In this document: piece by piece, positions 36,470-45,329 of the stretch
Layout: each line of letters begins with the position of its first letter
Position numbering within the stretch: position 1 is the stretch's first letter
Assembly: GCA_029251525.1 (NCBI GenBank)
Contig: JAQXDE010000065.1
Location: forward strand, 53,708-117,707
Direction of reading: 5' to 3'
Origin: Saprospiraceae bacterium
Lineage (GTDB): Bacteria; Bacteroidota; Bacteroidia; Chitinophagales; Saprospiraceae
DNA length: 64,000 bases
Made by a program: the position numbers and the translations under genes
The notes under the pieces: model-generated
The model's database searches: none
What the model was told of the DNA's origin: nothing
Seen by the model: the letters and a program-made list of their open reading frames with translations, nothing else

Positions 36470-37153
36470 ATGAAATACGATTGGCTACTTTTTGACTTAG
36501 ATAATACGATTTTGAATTTTGATGATGCTATGGTTTTTGGCTTTGATAAAACGATTAATGATTTCGACATTCCATTTGATGAAAATTATTTTTCTATTTA
36601 TCAAAAAATAAATCATGAATGCTGGGCAGATTTAGAAAAAGGAATAATCATCCAAGATGAATTACGAATACTTCGAATGGAACGATTTTTAAATCATATT
36701 GATATTGATAAAAATCCGATTGATTTTGCTGAAACGTATCATAAAAATTTATCAGCAAAAATTTTTTGGATGGAAGATGCAAAAGGTTTAATTGAAGATT
36801 GGAGTGGGCAGTATAATATGGCTTTGGTGACTAATGGGATGAGAGAAATTCAGCGAGCAAGGTTAGTAAAAAGTGATTTGGAAAAACACTTTCGTCATGT
36901 AATTATTTCAGATGAGATTGGGGTATCAAAACCAAATACAAGATTTTTTGATCATGTTTTTGAGAAAATTAAATTCCCTAAAAAGGATAAAGTAATTATT
37001 ATTGGAGATAGTTTGAGTTCGGATATTCGAGGAGGAAATGATTATGGGATTGACACTTGTTGGTTAAATATGAGTGAAAGAATTGCTCCTAAGGATAATA
37101 TGCCAACCTTTACGATTGGAAAATTGAAAGAGTTGAAAGAGATTATTCTATAG
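36470..37153 (+). CDS. yjjG: YjjG-type HAD noncanonical pyrimidine nucleotidase
   Basis: Cytoplasmic HAD-superfamily phosphatase of 227 residues. The catalytic motif I is FDLDNTILNFD (Asp at residue 9 nucleophile), motif II is VTNG, and motif IV is IIGDSLSSDIRGG. The arrangement DLDNTILNFD..., the cap region with CWADLEKG and the WLN near the end are like YjjG, which removes phosphate from noncanonical pyrimidine nucleotides. It is flanked by a strong terminator downstream and lies divergent from the metal permease fusion with an 89-base gap. Confidence 0.88.
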   Translation: MKYDWLLFDLDNTILNFDDAMVFGFDKTINDFDIPFDENYFSIYQKINHECWADLEKGIIIQDELRILRMERFLNHIDIDKNPIDFAETYHKNLSAKIFWMEDAKGLIEDWSGQYNMALVTNGMREIQRARLVKSDLEKHFRHVIISDEIGVSKPNTRFFDHVFEKIKFPKKDKVIIIGDSLSSDIRGGNDYGIDTCWLNMSERIAPKDNMPTFTIGKLKELKEIIL

Positions 37154-37216
37154 GATTGTATTTCAGGAAAAAATACTAATTAAACTACCACACTAAAACG
37201 AGGCAATTATTTTTAA

Positions 37217-37262
37217 AAAAAAATCACAATAGTTATTGAGTTAACTATTGTGGTTTTTTTAA
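37217..37262. terminator. Bidirectional terminator
   Basis: CACAATAGTTA pairs with TAACTATTGTG around a six-base loop, with A-run upstream and T-run downstream. It serves the plus-strand nucleotidase gene and the minus-strand rhodanese gene. Confidence 0.78.
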
Positions 37263-37279
37263 TTTTAGGTTTGAGACTG

Positions 37280-37573
37280 CTAGGTATCTTGCCAAGCTAA
37301 AACACCTCCAATAACATTTCTTACATTTTTAAACCCTTTTGCTTGAAATAGCTGTTGAGCCATTCCAGAGCGAGCACCTGATCTGCAGTGAATAATAATT
37401 TCTTCATCTTCCTGTCCTTCATAATCATCGATAGAATTCATCACGGTTCCTATGGGGATCAATTTTGCTCCTAGGTTAAATTCTTCATATTCGTGTGGTT
37501 CTCTCACGTCAATGAAAATGAAATTATCTTTTCGATCTAATTTTTCTTTTAATTCTTGAACTGTAATATCCAT
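37280..37573 (-). CDS. Rhodanese-like domain protein
   Basis: Single-domain rhodanese of 97 residues from the ATG at 37573 (MDITVQELKEKLDR), which is where the fold starts; the frame is open up to 37642 but the extra residues look like upstream sequence. It keeps the DVREPHEYEEF motif, the active-site loop HCRSGARS with the catalytic cysteine, and the GVLAW end typical of cytoplasmic sulfurtransferases. It may move sulfane sulfur to a partner; the partner is not seen here. It lies 96 bases after the end of the T9SS cargo gene on the same strand only if the latter is read through; it is more likely transcribed from its own promoter. Confidence 0.9.
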   Translation of the reverse strand: MDITVQELKEKLDRKDNFIFIDVREPHEYEEFNLGAKLIPIGTVMNSIDDYEGQEDEEIIIHCRSGARSGMAQQLFQAKGFKNVRNVIGGVLAWQDT

Positions 37574-37669
37574 TTCTAGTTGATTGGTTTTGTATATTAA
37601 GATATATTTTTTCTTGAAAAAAGTAAAGCGAACATCCAACATGAATTATCAGCCGTCTATATTCATTTT

Positions 37670-40189
37670 TTAATTAACTAAAATTATTTTCCGGTTAATT
37701 ATTTCATTTGTTTTATCATTCGTTACTTTAATAAAATAAACTCCGTTTTGTAAGTGGCTGATATCCAATTGATTAGTCAATTGATTTTTACTAAGTATTT
37801 TTCCAACTGCATTGAATATGGTATAAGAAAAATTGTATAAATTCTCATCTTTGATTTCAATATTTAAGAGACCTGCTGTAGGATTTGGAAAAATACTTAA
37901 CTGGGTATTTTGAACTATTTTATCAGTTTTAGAACTTTGTACTGGTGTTCCTTCTCCTACCATTGGACGAATCATTAAAGTACCTTCGAGGGTGGGATCA
38001 GCATTTCCAACATTTTCCCAATCTACTCCAAAACCAAAACCATCGAAAAAAAGATTCTTCATTCCATCTGTTTTACTTTTATCAATACCAATTGCGATGC
38101 ATTCATTTAAGGAGCAGTTAGAAACTTGCTGCCAACCTACATAGAAATTACCCACAGGAATGGCCAGTGGAGTCAATTCGCCTGTATTGGCATCTTTTAG
38201 TAAATAGGTCGAAAATCCATTTAAGGAATCTAAATAACTATCTATATAAATTGGTTTTTGTAAAAAACCTTCATATTCTGGTGAATTGTCTAATTCACCA
38301 ATCCAAACTTTTAAGGTGAAATTTTGAGTTGAAGTATTAGCAAAAATATGTGGAAAATGAATCTGAACAGCTTTTAAGGAGTCCGCAACATTTGCATGAA
38401 ATTTAAGTGCAAGTTGTACATCTTTTTTAGTTGCTTCGATTCCACTTTCAGCGGTACCATCATCGTAGGCAAAGTAATTATCGAAGATGGTCGTGTGAGT
38501 CACAATATTATTGTCTTTGACGATTGGATTAAAGCTCACCGCTTCATTATCTACATTGATAGAATAAGATTTTTCAAATTCTAGATATTTTAAATCATCA
38601 GCAAAAGCACTATTGATTGCATTCGTAAATGTTGGATATGTCGTAGAAGGAGGAGTAGGGAAATCATCATTTAAAAATCCTGGAGAAAAGTTAGTAGCAG
38701 ATTGAAATAATGCAATATCATCTAAAACTACTGTGCCCGTTTCCATTTCAATGAGTTCAACTTCAGTTGGTGTAATGGCTTGATCCTCATCATCATGGCT
38801 ATACATGTGAATTTCATTAAACGAATCACTAGCCGGAATTTCCTCACTTTTATTAGTAACAAAATGCCACCAAGGCATACTTGTATAATTTTTCAAAATA
38901 GGGTTTGGAACCTCAGTAAATGCAATATCAGTAAGGAATGATGTACCATCTCCAACTGCTAATTTTACATAATCCAAATGCCAATGGTCTAAATTTCCAC
39001 TTCGTAATGTGTAATTGGTAAATCGAAATTGGAAACCATCATAGAGGTATTGATTTTGATTTACTGGATAAGAATAGAAAGTAAATTTGTCAGTAATTGG
39101 ATTGTTTAAAGTGGTGAAAGTATCAATTGTATTCCAGTCTCCACTTGAATTTTTAAATTCTAAAACTAGAGAATCGCCACTTCCTGGAGCATCTGAGAGG
39201 CCTTGAGGTTCGATATAAAAACTTAACCACAAGCCACTATTTACATTAAACGGAGACATTTCTAAATATGCTGAAGTAAGTTTATCAGCTACGCCATAAC
39301 CTCCTCCATAAGCTGCACCCATTTTATTTAAACCATCAAAAGTAGCTACTCCAACAGATACTGGATCTATTGCCATGGTGTTGTTGATAAATACATTTTT
39401 GTCGAGCCATTTATTATTTGGATTAGGTCCAGGATATGAAAAATCATCCATGAAAGGAAGGTCAATGGTATCTTGCTGGATTAAAAAAGGAATTTCGTAA
39501 GTGTCACACACACAAAATGCATCACAGATTTCAATGGTGACTAAATCATTTCCTGAGAAACGATTGGCTTCATAAAAAATACAACTTCCAAAAGAATTTA
39601 CTTCACCAAAGACTGGATTATTTCCTAAAAAATTGGCTTCGGTATAAGGCGTTGGTAGTACACTTGTATCTAGACAAATGGTAATTGTATCTTCTGCATT
39701 TAAAATGGTTGTAGGAAGAGTAATAATATTTTCTGGACGATGTACATAAATAGGATAAATTGTTGTATCGCAATCACCACTATTGGTATTACAAACTTTT
39801 AATGAAATACTATCAATGCCAAAATCAACTCCTGCATTTGCTATATAAGTAATACAAGTAGAATCTAAATTAGCTATACCAAAGGCTAAATCTCCTAGGT
39901 TAATTAACGCCAAACTGGTAGAATCCCCAACATTTGTTGTATCAATACAGGTGGTAAAAGTATCTTGAGTTTCTAGGCATAACCAATTTTGGATAATAAT
40001 ATCTCGGCTTTGGATATTTGTTGGAAACAATTCAGCTTTTCGCTTAGCTAACATCGATTGTATTTGATGCTCTTTAACTGCATGTTGTTTTGCCAAAATT
40101 GGATTAGTAGTTATTGGAACTTCGTTGATTTGGGCTTGTGCAATAGTTGTTGTAATTATAAAAATTACGATAGCGTAAATTCTTTGCAT
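37670..40189 (-). CDS. Secreted T9SS type-A cargo protein with MAM-like and C-terminal sorting domain
   Basis: Exported protein of 839 residues from the ATG at 40189, which starts the signal peptide MQRIYAIVIFIITTTIAQAQ; a longer frame start at 40246 would put the signal peptide internally. Cys-containing repeats of about 80 residues follow (TFTTCIDTTN, SLKVCNTNSGDC, TITICLDTS, VTIEICDAFCVC), like the beta-sandwich Ig-like or cadherin-like domains of Saprospiria surface proteins. The middle resembles the family that precedes T9SS domains in many Bacteroidota (LPFMDDFSYPGPNPNNKW). The C-terminus is a T9SS type-A signal (SIFPNPTAGLLNIEI, LQNGVYFIKVTND). It is probably displayed on the surface or released. 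No binding target can be read. Confidence 0.88.
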   Translation of the reverse strand: MQRIYAIVIFIITTTIAQAQINEVPITTNPILAKQHAVKEHQIQSMLAKRKAELFPTNIQSRDIIIQNWLCLETQDTFTTCIDTTNVGDSTSLALINLGDLAFGIANLDSTCITYIANAGVDFGIDSISLKVCNTNSGDCDTTIYPIYVHRPENIITLPTTILNAEDTITICLDTSVLPTPYTEANFLGNNPVFGEVNSFGSCIFYEANRFSGNDLVTIEICDAFCVCDTYEIPFLIQQDTIDLPFMDDFSYPGPNPNNKWLDKNVFINNTMAIDPVSVGVATFDGLNKMGAAYGGGYGVADKLTSAYLEMSPFNVNSGLWLSFYIEPQGLSDAPGSGDSLVLEFKNSSGDWNTIDTFTTLNNPITDKFTFYSYPVNQNQYLYDGFQFRFTNYTLRSGNLDHWHLDYVKLAVGDGTSFLTDIAFTEVPNPILKNYTSMPWWHFVTNKSEEIPASDSFNEIHMYSHDDEDQAITPTEVELIEMETGTVVLDDIALFQSATNFSPGFLNDDFPTPPSTTYPTFTNAINSAFADDLKYLEFEKSYSINVDNEAVSFNPIVKDNNIVTHTTIFDNYFAYDDGTAESGIEATKKDVQLALKFHANVADSLKAVQIHFPHIFANTSTQNFTLKVWIGELDNSPEYEGFLQKPIYIDSYLDSLNGFSTYLLKDANTGELTPLAIPVGNFYVGWQQVSNCSLNECIAIGIDKSKTDGMKNLFFDGFGFGVDWENVGNADPTLEGTLMIRPMVGEGTPVQSSKTDKIVQNTQLSIFPNPTAGLLNIEIKDENLYNFSYTIFNAVGKILSKNQLTNQLDISHLQNGVYFIKVTNDKTNEIINRKIILVN

Positions 40190-40474
40190 AGTTGAATAAG
40201 GTTTATGGTATTTTCTGATGTTCAAATAAAAATTATCTAAACACAAACTTATTTTGGAAAAAACGCATAATTAAAATCTTTGTTGTCGTTTTAGAAATGG
40301 AATCTTGAAAAAAGATGCATTTAGGAAGAATTTATATTTGGTTGACTGTTTGATACGCTGATTAGTTGACGAGCTGAAAATAGGTTATTAGGGTAATTCA
40401 AAACAGAAAATGGCCTAAAAGCCTGCCCCAGAAACTAATTAACTAGTCATTTATTGACCTGAATCATCTTCCTT

Positions 40475-41368
40475 TTAATTTTCTATGGGTGCTTCCAATT
40501 CATTAATGAAGTCATCGCAATCATCGGGTAAATTTTGAGTCAAACGCAGCCTAACTTGTTCACCAAATCGAATAGATGAACCCGCAGCAGGGTTTTGCAA
40601 CCAAACATAAGCATTGTCTTTATCCACTACAGTTTGGTCTGCTTCAAAATTAATGGTTAGGTTACTATTTTCTAAAATTAATTTTGCTTCACTCAATGTT
40701 TTACAGACAGTATTAGGAACATTGGTATTGCCATATCCTTTTTTGGAAATGACTATGGTCAAAGGTGTTTTAGAGTATTTGGGGACTTTATCATATTTAC
40801 CATCACGAACTTCGTTGGTAATCTTTTTACCAAGATATTTTACGTCCAAAATAGTATTTTCTGCCACTCTACTATCCACCCTATAGAGACTTGTATAATT
40901 GATACCTTTTAGCATTAACTGTTTTTTATATACATCAAAGCTTTCATTACTTCCATCTAATTGTGGTAGTTCTGCATATTCGAAACCTATTTTTTTTACA
41001 GTTAAATAAACTGTTCGTTTTTCTTTTACCAAGGCATCAGGTTTTGGATCTTGATCTATAACGGTCAATACGGGTAAGTTTTTATTTCCCTCCGTATTTC
41101 CAACTGAATCAACTACGATTTGAAAATCTTTTGTTTTCGCTTCATCTTTTACATCCAATAAATTTTTACCAACATAGTTAGTCATGTGAATTGCTTCACC
41201 ATGGTTAGTATAACATTTTAGCCAAGTGGTAGTAAAAAAGAAAAGTACGATTAGCATACCGATTACTCCCGCAAAGTTTTTGATAAAGATTTTACTCGTA
41301 ACAAAGGCAAACACTTCCAAACCGAAGTGTTTAATCTTTTCCCATATTTCGCTTAGGTTCTCTTTCAT
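40475..41368 (-). CDS. PASTA-domain membrane protein
   Basis: Membrane-anchored protein of 297 residues from the ATG at 41368 (MKENLSEIWEKIKH). One helix at residues about 36-58 (VIGMLIVLFFFTTTWLKCY) is followed by three PASTA domains: MTNYVGKNLLDVKDEAKTKDF..., a central one, and VPNTVCKTLSEAKLILENSN... PASTA domains bind peptidoglycan muropeptides in other bacteria. There is no kinase or penicillin-binding domain, so this is a stand-alone PASTA protein as often seen in Bacteroidota. A TAAATTTG promoter box at 41393-41400 supports the chosen start, because the longer frame would begin inside that box. Confidence 0.88.
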   Translation of the reverse strand: MKENLSEIWEKIKHFGLEVFAFVTSKIFIKNFAGVIGMLIVLFFFTTTWLKCYTNHGEAIHMTNYVGKNLLDVKDEAKTKDFQIVVDSVGNTEGNKNLPVLTVIDQDPKPDALVKEKRTVYLTVKKIGFEYAELPQLDGSNESFDVYKKQLMLKGINYTSLYRVDSRVAENTILDVKYLGKKITNEVRDGKYDKVPKYSKTPLTIVISKKGYGNTNVPNTVCKTLSEAKLILENSNLTINFEADQTVVDKDNAYVWLQNPAAGSSIRFGEQVRLRLTQNLPDDCDDFINELEAPIEN

Positions 41369-41392
41369 AGGTACTGAGTTCTTTTTATGCCG

Positions 41393-41400
41393 CAAATTTA
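41393..41400 (-). promoter_or_regulatory. Candidate -7 box of the PASTA gene
   Basis: TAAATTTG on the minus strand matches the Bacteroidota -7 consensus TAnnTTTG. It lies 24 bases before the ATG at 41368. A TTG 17 bases further upstream may serve as -33 element, shorter than the usual spacing. Confidence 0.4.
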
Positions 41401-41526
41401 ACTAAATTATCTTTAATCAAGTGGTATATACCTTAATGTGATTTTACGCTAGATTTTTTTGAAAAAATTATAGGAATAAATCTGTTAGGAAAATTCGGAT
41501 ATTGCTTAAAATTAAAAAATACCTTC

Positions 41527-41534
41527 TACTTTTG
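41527..41534 (+). promoter_or_regulatory. Candidate -7 box of the MATE gene
   Basis: TACTTTTG matches TAnnTTTG exactly, and a TTG lies 22 bases upstream (41502-41504) as possible -33 element. Transcription would begin near 41540. Confidence 0.42.
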
Positions 41535-41608
41535 TATTTGACTTTGAGTGTTTGCAATATCTAAATGATTATTCGTCAAATTTTCCATTTAACCTTTATC
41601 CTAAAAAA

Positions 41609-42895
41609 GTGAACAAAGAAATACTAAGACTCGCCATTCCTAATATCATCAGTAATATTTCTATTCCATTGCTTAGCACCGTTGATACCATGTTGATGGG
41701 GCGGCTATCAGAATTACATCTTGGTGCAGTTGGTATTGGTGCAATGATCTTTAATTTTATCTATTGGAATTTTGGATTTTTACGCATGGGAACGACAGGA
41801 ATTACTGCTCAAGCGTTTGGGGAAAAGGATGATTCAGAAATTATGCAAACCTTAAGCAGAGCACTTTTAGTTGCTTTAATCTTAGCTATATTTATTTTTT
41901 CAATGCAAATCCCTTTTGGGAATATGAGTTTTTATTTAATGAATATATCTTCGGAACAGTATCATCTGGTGGAAGAGTATTTTTATATCCGAATTTGGGC
42001 AGCTCCTGCCACACTTGGTTTGTTTGTAATGATGGGTTGGTTCTTTGGAATGCAGAATGCTATTTTCCCACTAATAATTACAGTATTTGTAAACCTTGTA
42101 AATATCTTGTTAAGTTACTTTTTTGTTAAAATATTAAGCTGGGATGTTGCAGGCGTTGCCTGGGGAACTGTTATCGCTCAGTATGCAGGTATTGTATTGT
42201 CGTTTATCCTTTTTTATGGAAAATACAAAACTCACCTATCGCAATTTAGTCAAAAAGCAATGCTGAAAGTTGAGTCTTTAAAACAATATTTGACCATCAA
42301 CCGGGATATTTTCATTCGAACATTTTGCCTTACCTTTGCTTTTGGTTTTTTTTATAGCCAATCCTCTGTTGCAGGTGAAACTGTTTTGGCCGCTAATGTA
42401 ATTTTATTACAGTTTTTAAATTGGATGTCCTACGGTGTCGATGGATTTGCCTTTGCTAGCGAAAGTTTAGTAGGGAAATATACAGGCGCTAAAGATCAAA
42501 TTAATCTTAAAAAAGCAATTCGTTTATCTTTCACCTGGGGAATACTTTTAGCATTTGGATTTAGTTTGAGTTATTGGCTTTTTGGAGGTGAGTTATTGTA
42601 TATTTTTACAGATAAAGAAAATGTAATTGAGGCAAGTTTACCATTCTTAATTTGGATGATTGTGTTTCCTGTGATAAGTACACCTTGTTATATATGGGAT
42701 GGAATTTATATAGGCTTGACTGCTTCGAAAGCCATGCGAGATACGATGTTGGTTGCGTTAATGATCTACATTTTGTTTTATTTCTTACTAGAAGGTGAAT
42801 ATGGGAATCATGGACTGTGGGCAGCTCTATTGATTTTTATGGGTGCAAGAGGACTGATTCAATGGATTTATTATGAAAAAAAATTAAAGATTTAA
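41609..42895 (+). CDS. MATE-family efflux transporter
   Basis: Inner-membrane multidrug/ion antiporter of about 428 residues with 12 membrane helices. The N-terminal lobe begins EILRLAIPNIISNISIPLLSTVDTMLMGRLS and keeps the FLRMGTTGITAQAFG motif; the C-terminal lobe has YGVDGFAFASESLVGKYTGA. These are typical of the DinF-like branch. The start is uncertain: no ATG lies ahead, GTG at 41609 (VNKEILRLAIPN) fits family starts best, while TTG at 41552 would add 19 residues that look unrelated. The neighbour upstream is divergent (PASTA gene). Substrates cannot be read. Confidence 0.92.
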   Translation: MNKEILRLAIPNIISNISIPLLSTVDTMLMGRLSELHLGAVGIGAMIFNFIYWNFGFLRMGTTGITAQAFGEKDDSEIMQTLSRALLVALILAIFIFSMQIPFGNMSFYLMNISSEQYHLVEEYFYIRIWAAPATLGLFVMMGWFFGMQNAIFPLIITVFVNLVNILLSYFFVKILSWDVAGVAWGTVIAQYAGIVLSFILFYGKYKTHLSQFSQKAMLKVESLKQYLTINRDIFIRTFCLTFAFGFFYSQSSVAGETVLAANVILLQFLNWMSYGVDGFAFASESLVGKYTGAKDQINLKKAIRLSFTWGILLAFGFSLSYWLFGGELLYIFTDKENVIEASLPFLIWMIVFPVISTPCYIWDGIYIGLTASKAMRDTMLVALMIYILFYFLLEGEYGNHGLWAALLIFMGARGLIQWIYYEKKLKI

Positions 42896-43541
42896 AAAAG
42901 CCATCCTCAATTTTGATTATTCTTAAAAAAAGTAAATAAGTTGGTTCTTTAAAAGAAAATGCCTGTTTTTAGATCCATTGTTTGTAATAATCTTCAAAGG
43001 AACAGTTAAAGGTAGGTTGATATTGATTTCCACTTTTTCTAATAAAATATGAACAAAGCTAAGATAAGCTCCTCCTAAATAGGATCGAGTATCCAAATCC
43101 GAATTCTGTTTTTGATCAAATATAACCGATAGATTTTATTTTCATTTAGGTGGTTTTCTCCAATCAACTCAAATTTTTAATTTATATCTATTTTTAGCTT
43201 ATTGATGATTATGTCAATTATTATTTAGTAATAATCGCTTGATTTTAATTACTTCAACCTTGTAAATTGTAGGTTGCCAATTGTCATTAATATTGACTAT
43301 TTTTTCAGTTGTTTATTGGGTAAATAGTTATAATTGTAAGAAAAACAGGAAATAGGGATAATTTGAATTAATATTTTTTCTCTTTAAATGTAGTATTTTT
43401 TGAAAAAGATTAACAGATTCCAATTTGATTTTCTAAAGGGAATAATTATCTTTAGATGTAACTACAATACTATAGTATTGCATAAAATTAATATATAGAC
43501 ATCTGACTACCAATAAATTAGACAACCTACTTTATCAACAT
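42896..43541. other. Long gap with a possible gene remnant
   Basis: No intact gene is present. On the minus strand 43185-42923 reads like protein in two frames (KFELIGENHLNENK, then FDQKQNSDLDTRSYLGG and LPLTVPLKIITNN), ending at a TAA at 42923, with a frameshift near 43130 and no start. I cannot name it. The rest (43200-43541) is AT-rich leader of the LytTR gene without clear motifs. Confidence 0.35.
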
Positions 43542-44555
43542 ATGCTTACCTCAAGTTCAAAATTCAAACATTGGCGATTTATAGTTGCCAGTAATAAAAG
43601 GTCATTTACTGATCCTATCAGTTGGATGCTATTTTATTTCTTGACAATTGGATTCTGTACACTCCATTTTTTGAATATGTATTATTTGATCGAGAACCCT
43701 CCATGTGGATTTCTTGAGTTTGTTTCTAATTTGGAATGTGGTGAAGGAATGAATAAAGCTACGCCGGTTGACGCGTTTTTAGTTATTTTGAAAAATAGTT
43801 TGGTGTATACATTATTTATGATGGTACCAATTTATTTTAATTTGTTTGTCCTCAAAAGATATATTATTGATACAAGTGGAGGAACGGTCTTATCTTACGT
43901 TCCTTATTTAATTGCTGTTTTGGTCAATGCTCTTATTTTTGCTTTGTTGATGAATATCATTTACAATACCTTCCCAAGTTTTATGAAAGTGAAATTTCGG
44001 TATGTGGTAAATTTGTTGACAATTTTTGGAACGCAATTAGTGGCTACTGGGTTGTTATTTAGAAGAGAAACCTTAGAATATATTCGAGAATTGGAAAAAA
44101 TCAAACGACGAGAACAAAGATTTAAAGAGGAGAATGTTCAGCTAAAAGAAAAATTGCAAGATATCGAAATTAGTGGTGATAATAATTTGTTAAAAGTAGG
44201 AACTAAAAAATCCTATAAAATTATCCAATTGAAAAATATCTTATATCTCCAAGGAGATGGAAATGAGCCTTTGATTTTTACAAACGACGAAGTTCGGAAA
44301 TATCGTGGATCTAAAAGTATGAGTGATTATAAAGAACATTTACCAGGCGATCAATTCATCCAAGTTCATCGAAGTTACATCGTTGCAAAAGATAAAGTAA
44401 TTGGTCGGAAAGGTAGTATTTTGATTTTGAAGGGTACTTCGGAAGAAATTCCTATCAGTAAATCGTACGAAGAAATGGTAGACAGAGACGAGTATTTAGG
44501 TTTTCAACCTGACATTGATAAAGTGATATCTGCTCTTAAAAACGATCCCTCTTAA
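43542..44555 (+). CDS. Membrane-bound LytTR-domain regulator
   Basis: Regulator of 337 residues. Residues about 25-50, 80-105, 115-140 and 150-175 are four membrane helices (PISWMLFYFLTIGFCTLHFL; NSLVYTLFMMVPIYFNLFVL; PYLIAVLVNALIFALLMNII; VNLLTIFGTQLVATGLLF). A coiled coil (ELEKIKRREQRFKEENVQLKEKLQD, about 182-210) links them to a LytTR DNA-binding domain at about 215-315 (ILYLQGDGNEPLIF, FIQVHRSYIVAKDKV, EIPISKSYEEMV). It likely senses a membrane signal and binds DNA directly without a histidine kinase. Long non-coding regions on both sides may hold its sites. Confidence 0.92.
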   Translation: MLTSSSKFKHWRFIVASNKRSFTDPISWMLFYFLTIGFCTLHFLNMYYLIENPPCGFLEFVSNLECGEGMNKATPVDAFLVILKNSLVYTLFMMVPIYFNLFVLKRYIIDTSGGTVLSYVPYLIAVLVNALIFALLMNIIYNTFPSFMKVKFRYVVNLLTIFGTQLVATGLLFRRETLEYIRELEKIKRREQRFKEENVQLKEKLQDIEISGDNNLLKVGTKKSYKIIQLKNILYLQGDGNEPLIFTNDEVRKYRGSKSMSDYKEHLPGDQFIQVHRSYIVAKDKVIGRKGSILILKGTSEEIPISKSYEEMVDRDEYLGFQPDIDKVISALKNDPS

Positions 44556-45329
44556 TTTTTACCAATCAATCAAATATAATTAATTGTGATAAACGCTGAA
44601 ATAGAAAGTTATTTCAATGATGGGTCTAATTTCTAAAAAAATCAAAAGAGATTCCATTCTATACAAACTAAGTTTATAATAATCTTTTAAAAAAAAAATA
44701 TTAACTAAAAATCATGTAATGGTATTGTTAGGATGATTTGTTTCCCTTACTTAAACAGTCCGTTTCAAAAATATGTTTAGGCTGTTTGTTTTCTCTCTTC
44801 TCAATCTTTTTCATTTTTTTCACATAGTTCATTTAGCGAAATTAGGGTATGGCCTAGAGTTAATTTAAGGACTGTTTCATCATTGTATTTTAGGAGTGAA
44901 AAATATTACTTAAGAGCTTTTCTGTTGTGAGAAAGATTTTCTGAGTGCGAATTATTTAGTTAGGTATGGTGGGTGGTATTTGTTTTAAGTAACAGTTCCT
45001 AGTATCAACAATTTAAATAGAAAAAGCATAACACTTTAAAAATAAATATCCCAGGTATGATTTAAGAAAATAGTGAATTTTAGATTGGATTAATAATATA
45101 CGCTACAGAAAATACTCAAAGTACTTAAAGATAAAATTACGATTTGAGCATAAGGCAATTTACTGTTCCAAATACCTATTGTTGGTTTAAGTTTATCTTT
45201 TTATTTAAAGATATTTTCTGGTTTGGTTTTTAGTAATAAATAAACGTTTGAATAAAAAAAATAATTCTTTTTGTATTTTAACAGTGAAAACCTTTTCTAC
45301 CTTCAATGATTCAGCAAAACTAATTTAAA
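44556..45329. other. 774-base non-coding region between LytTR regulator and M20 peptidase
   Basis: I see no frame with coding character. A weak hairpin near 44754-44790 (AAACAGTCC with GGCTGTTT, then a T-rich run) could end the LytTR transcript. The remainder is AT-rich with no promoter I can defend. Confidence 0.4.
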
